Assembly (NCBI GenBank): GCA_946182825.1
Contig: CAMGZH010000014.1
Span: 1 to 64,000, forward strand
From: an uncultured Lachnospiraceae bacterium
GTDB taxonomy: Bacteria > Bacillota > Clostridia > Lachnospirales > Lachnospiraceae
Length of the DNA stretch: 64,000 bases
Direction of reading: 5' to 3'
Below, piece after piece: positions 62,299-64,000 of the stretch; position 1 is the first letter of the stretch; each line of letters begins with the position of its first letter. Position numbers and translations under genes: made by a program. Below the pieces are notes generated by a model that did no database searches, was not told the DNA's origin, and saw only the letters and a program-made list of their open reading frames with translations.

Positions 62299-63315
62299 GC
62301 GATCTTTGCTCCTCTTTCTGCAGATTATATCCTTTGCGACATTTTTTATCTTTCTTTTTGTCTTTCTTCGCCTTGACGCTTTTGAAAGCATTGCCAGCGG
62401 AAATTACCGTCTTGGATTTACCATTGCCTATTTCCTGATGACATTATCACTGGAAAAGCTTCTGCTGGTACTGACAGGAAAGTTAAAGGACCACTATTTC
62501 TTCTCAGACATGAAACCTTACAATGCCGTTATAGCCGGTGCAAAACTGCAAAGTAGCAAAAGCAGAACCTACACCCTTACTCCTTTGGTTGCAACATCAC
62601 CTCCCTTTATGCCGATCTGGAAAACGGAGATAAGTACACCTTAGGCGGACATCCCATTGCAGAAGATGACAGCAGTGCCATTTCCGATGCCAAGAACTTC
62701 CTTCGGGATACCTGGAATATCGACGCCAGAAATAGCAGCAAACATGCCACAGGCGCAACGGATGTCATTGACAGCCTCATCCGATACGGAGCCAATTCCT
62801 CCTATCGTCTTTTTGTCCAAAAGCACCCTGAAATCAAGGTTGCCGCAAAGGAAGTCCTCCACCGTTACGGCAAAGACTTCTCCGTAAAAGACGTTATAGT
62901 GGATCGGGTAGAGGATTATAAAGCCTTCCGGCATACCACCTTTCATTCGGATGAAGCCCGCTACCTTGGCGCAACTTACGCCTATGCCCGGCATGGAAGC
63001 AACGCCCTTGCCGCCTATGACTTTATACGTCTGTACCGGATCGCCGGAATCTGCAACCGGGTCGGTTTTATCTCTGACCGGGAATGCCTGACGCTCTGCT
63101 ATAACATGGCACAGGTTTTGCAAAAGAACTACACAAGCTTTGAAGATATCCATGAAATGTATTGTTACGGAGAGATGTTTCGATTAAAAAAAGACACCCC
63201 AAAAAACCGCTCACAGATCCAAAGGGATGTTACCTCCATCAAGCATTTGGAAAAAAACGGAGACTACACCTTTATGAATCTGGACTTTGACCAGAAACTC
63301 AACAAACACCACTAA
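62297..63315 (+). pseudogene. DUF1266-like protein gene, apparently frameshifted (frame A 62297..62644, frame B ~62557..63315)
   Basis: Frame A: two hydrophobic helices then KPYNAVIAGAKLQSS; frame B, open after a stop at 62554: SFGCNITSLYADLENGDKYTLGGHPIAEDD...AYDFIRLYRIAGICNRVGFISDRECL. Confidence 0.55.
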
Positions 63316-63325
63316 ATCCAAAGAG

Positions 63326-63349
63326 CTCCTCGCACAGCTTATCTTAGAC
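63326..63349 (-). repeat. Diverged copy 3 of the dispersed motif, inverted relative to copy 2
   Basis: ctcctcgcacagcttatcttagac versus atcctcgcggagcgtttatctcagtc. Confidence 0.5.
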
Positions 63350-64000
63350 GGAGATAAAAGGCCTCCAGCCGCGGCCTTGCCTTGCGGTACACCTCCGCAA
63401 GGTCCGGATCAAACTGACTGCCCATTCCTTCCAGAATAATAGCATTTGCTTTTTCAAAATCAAAGGCCTCCTTGTAGACTCGCTTACTCACCAGGGCATC
63501 ATAGACATCCGCAACGGCCATAATCCGGGCTTCAAAGGGAATCTCCTCTCCCCTTTTCCCTTCCGGGTAGCCGCAGCCATCCCAGCGTTCATGGTGATAA
63601 TGGGCCACATTTTCCGCAACCGTCTTAAATGAAACATCCTCCGTATCCAAAAGGATCCGATGAATGACCTTCGCACCCTCTGCCGCATGCTCCTTCATCT
63701 TCTCATATTCTTCCTCCGTGAAGCGACCGGGCTTGCGAAGGATGGCATCATCCACTGCAATCTTCCCCAGATCGTGCATAGGGGCAGCTTTGATCACATC
63801 CCGGCAGAATTCCTCCGACAGAGACATCCTCCCCTCTTTTTGAATCTCCTCCACCAGGATCCGGACACCCTCACTGGTTCTTTTGATGTGACCACCGGTG
63901 GAATTGTCCCGGCTCTCCACCATCATGGCAAGGGACATAATAAGATTATCATGCATCCTTACGATGTGCTCTGTCTTCTGCTCTACCTGAGACTGCAGCT
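63339..64000 (-). CDS. HD-GYP domain protein, truncated by the window edge
   Basis: NSTGGHIKRTSEGV, MHDLGKIAVDD, HHERWDGCGYPEG; frame stays open to the edge (LQSQVEQKTEHIVRMHDNL). Confidence 0.9.
   Translation of the reverse strand, partial: LQSQVEQKTEHIVRMHDNLIMSLAMMVESRDNSTGGHIKRTSEGVRILVEEIQKEGRMSLSEEFCRDVIKAAPMHDLGKIAVDDAILRKPGRFTEEEYEKMKEHAAEGAKVIHRILLDTEDVSFKTVAENVAHYHHERWDGCGYPEGKRGEEIPFEARIMAVADVYDALVSKRVYKEAFDFEKANAIILEGMGSQFDPDLAEVYRKARPRLEAFYLRLR

Noticed and set aside
62641-63153. 170-aa minus-strand ORF
   Set aside because: Antisense to the DUF1266-like frame, which has the more protein-like sequence
1-64000. CRISPR arrays, tRNAs, rRNAs, transposases, phage genes, toxin-antitoxin or known defence systems
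   Set aside because: No supporting repeats, cloverleaf signatures or domain motifs seen

Overview
The window is a chromosomal segment from a motile Firmicute. Gene content and synteny suggest Lachnospiraceae (Roseburia-like), which is inference. Housekeeping content: metK behind a SAM-I riboswitch, murA, uvrA/uvrB, secA, a SEC-C type map, mreB/mbl with flagellar rod genes, veg, hpf, plsC and dtd. Also present are three HD-GYP proteins, an mgl-type galactose/glucose ABC operon beside a sensor kinase/response regulator with two extra periplasmic-binding-protein genes, and a complete-looking beta-mannan utilisation locus at 46.2-62.1 kb (GH26, CE2, LacI, ABC importer, epimerase, two GH130 phosphorylases, ManA, phosphosugar mutase, CE17-like esterase). 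Best candidates for something undescribed: (1) a ~485-nt noncoding structured RNA between map and secA with a consensus promoter and its own terminator; (2) a 26-nt motif present as a 25/26 match at 24.1 and 62.3 kb, with diverged copies elsewhere, two of which bracket a DUF1266-like gene; (3) an MglC permease with a ~215-aa charged coiled-coil N-terminal extension; (4) the two-PBP sensor cluster; (5) repeated TTAGYYAA-type operator candidates in the mannan locus. No tRNA, rRNA, CRISPR array, transposase or prophage was recognised. All calls come from reading the sequence; no searches or folding programs were run.
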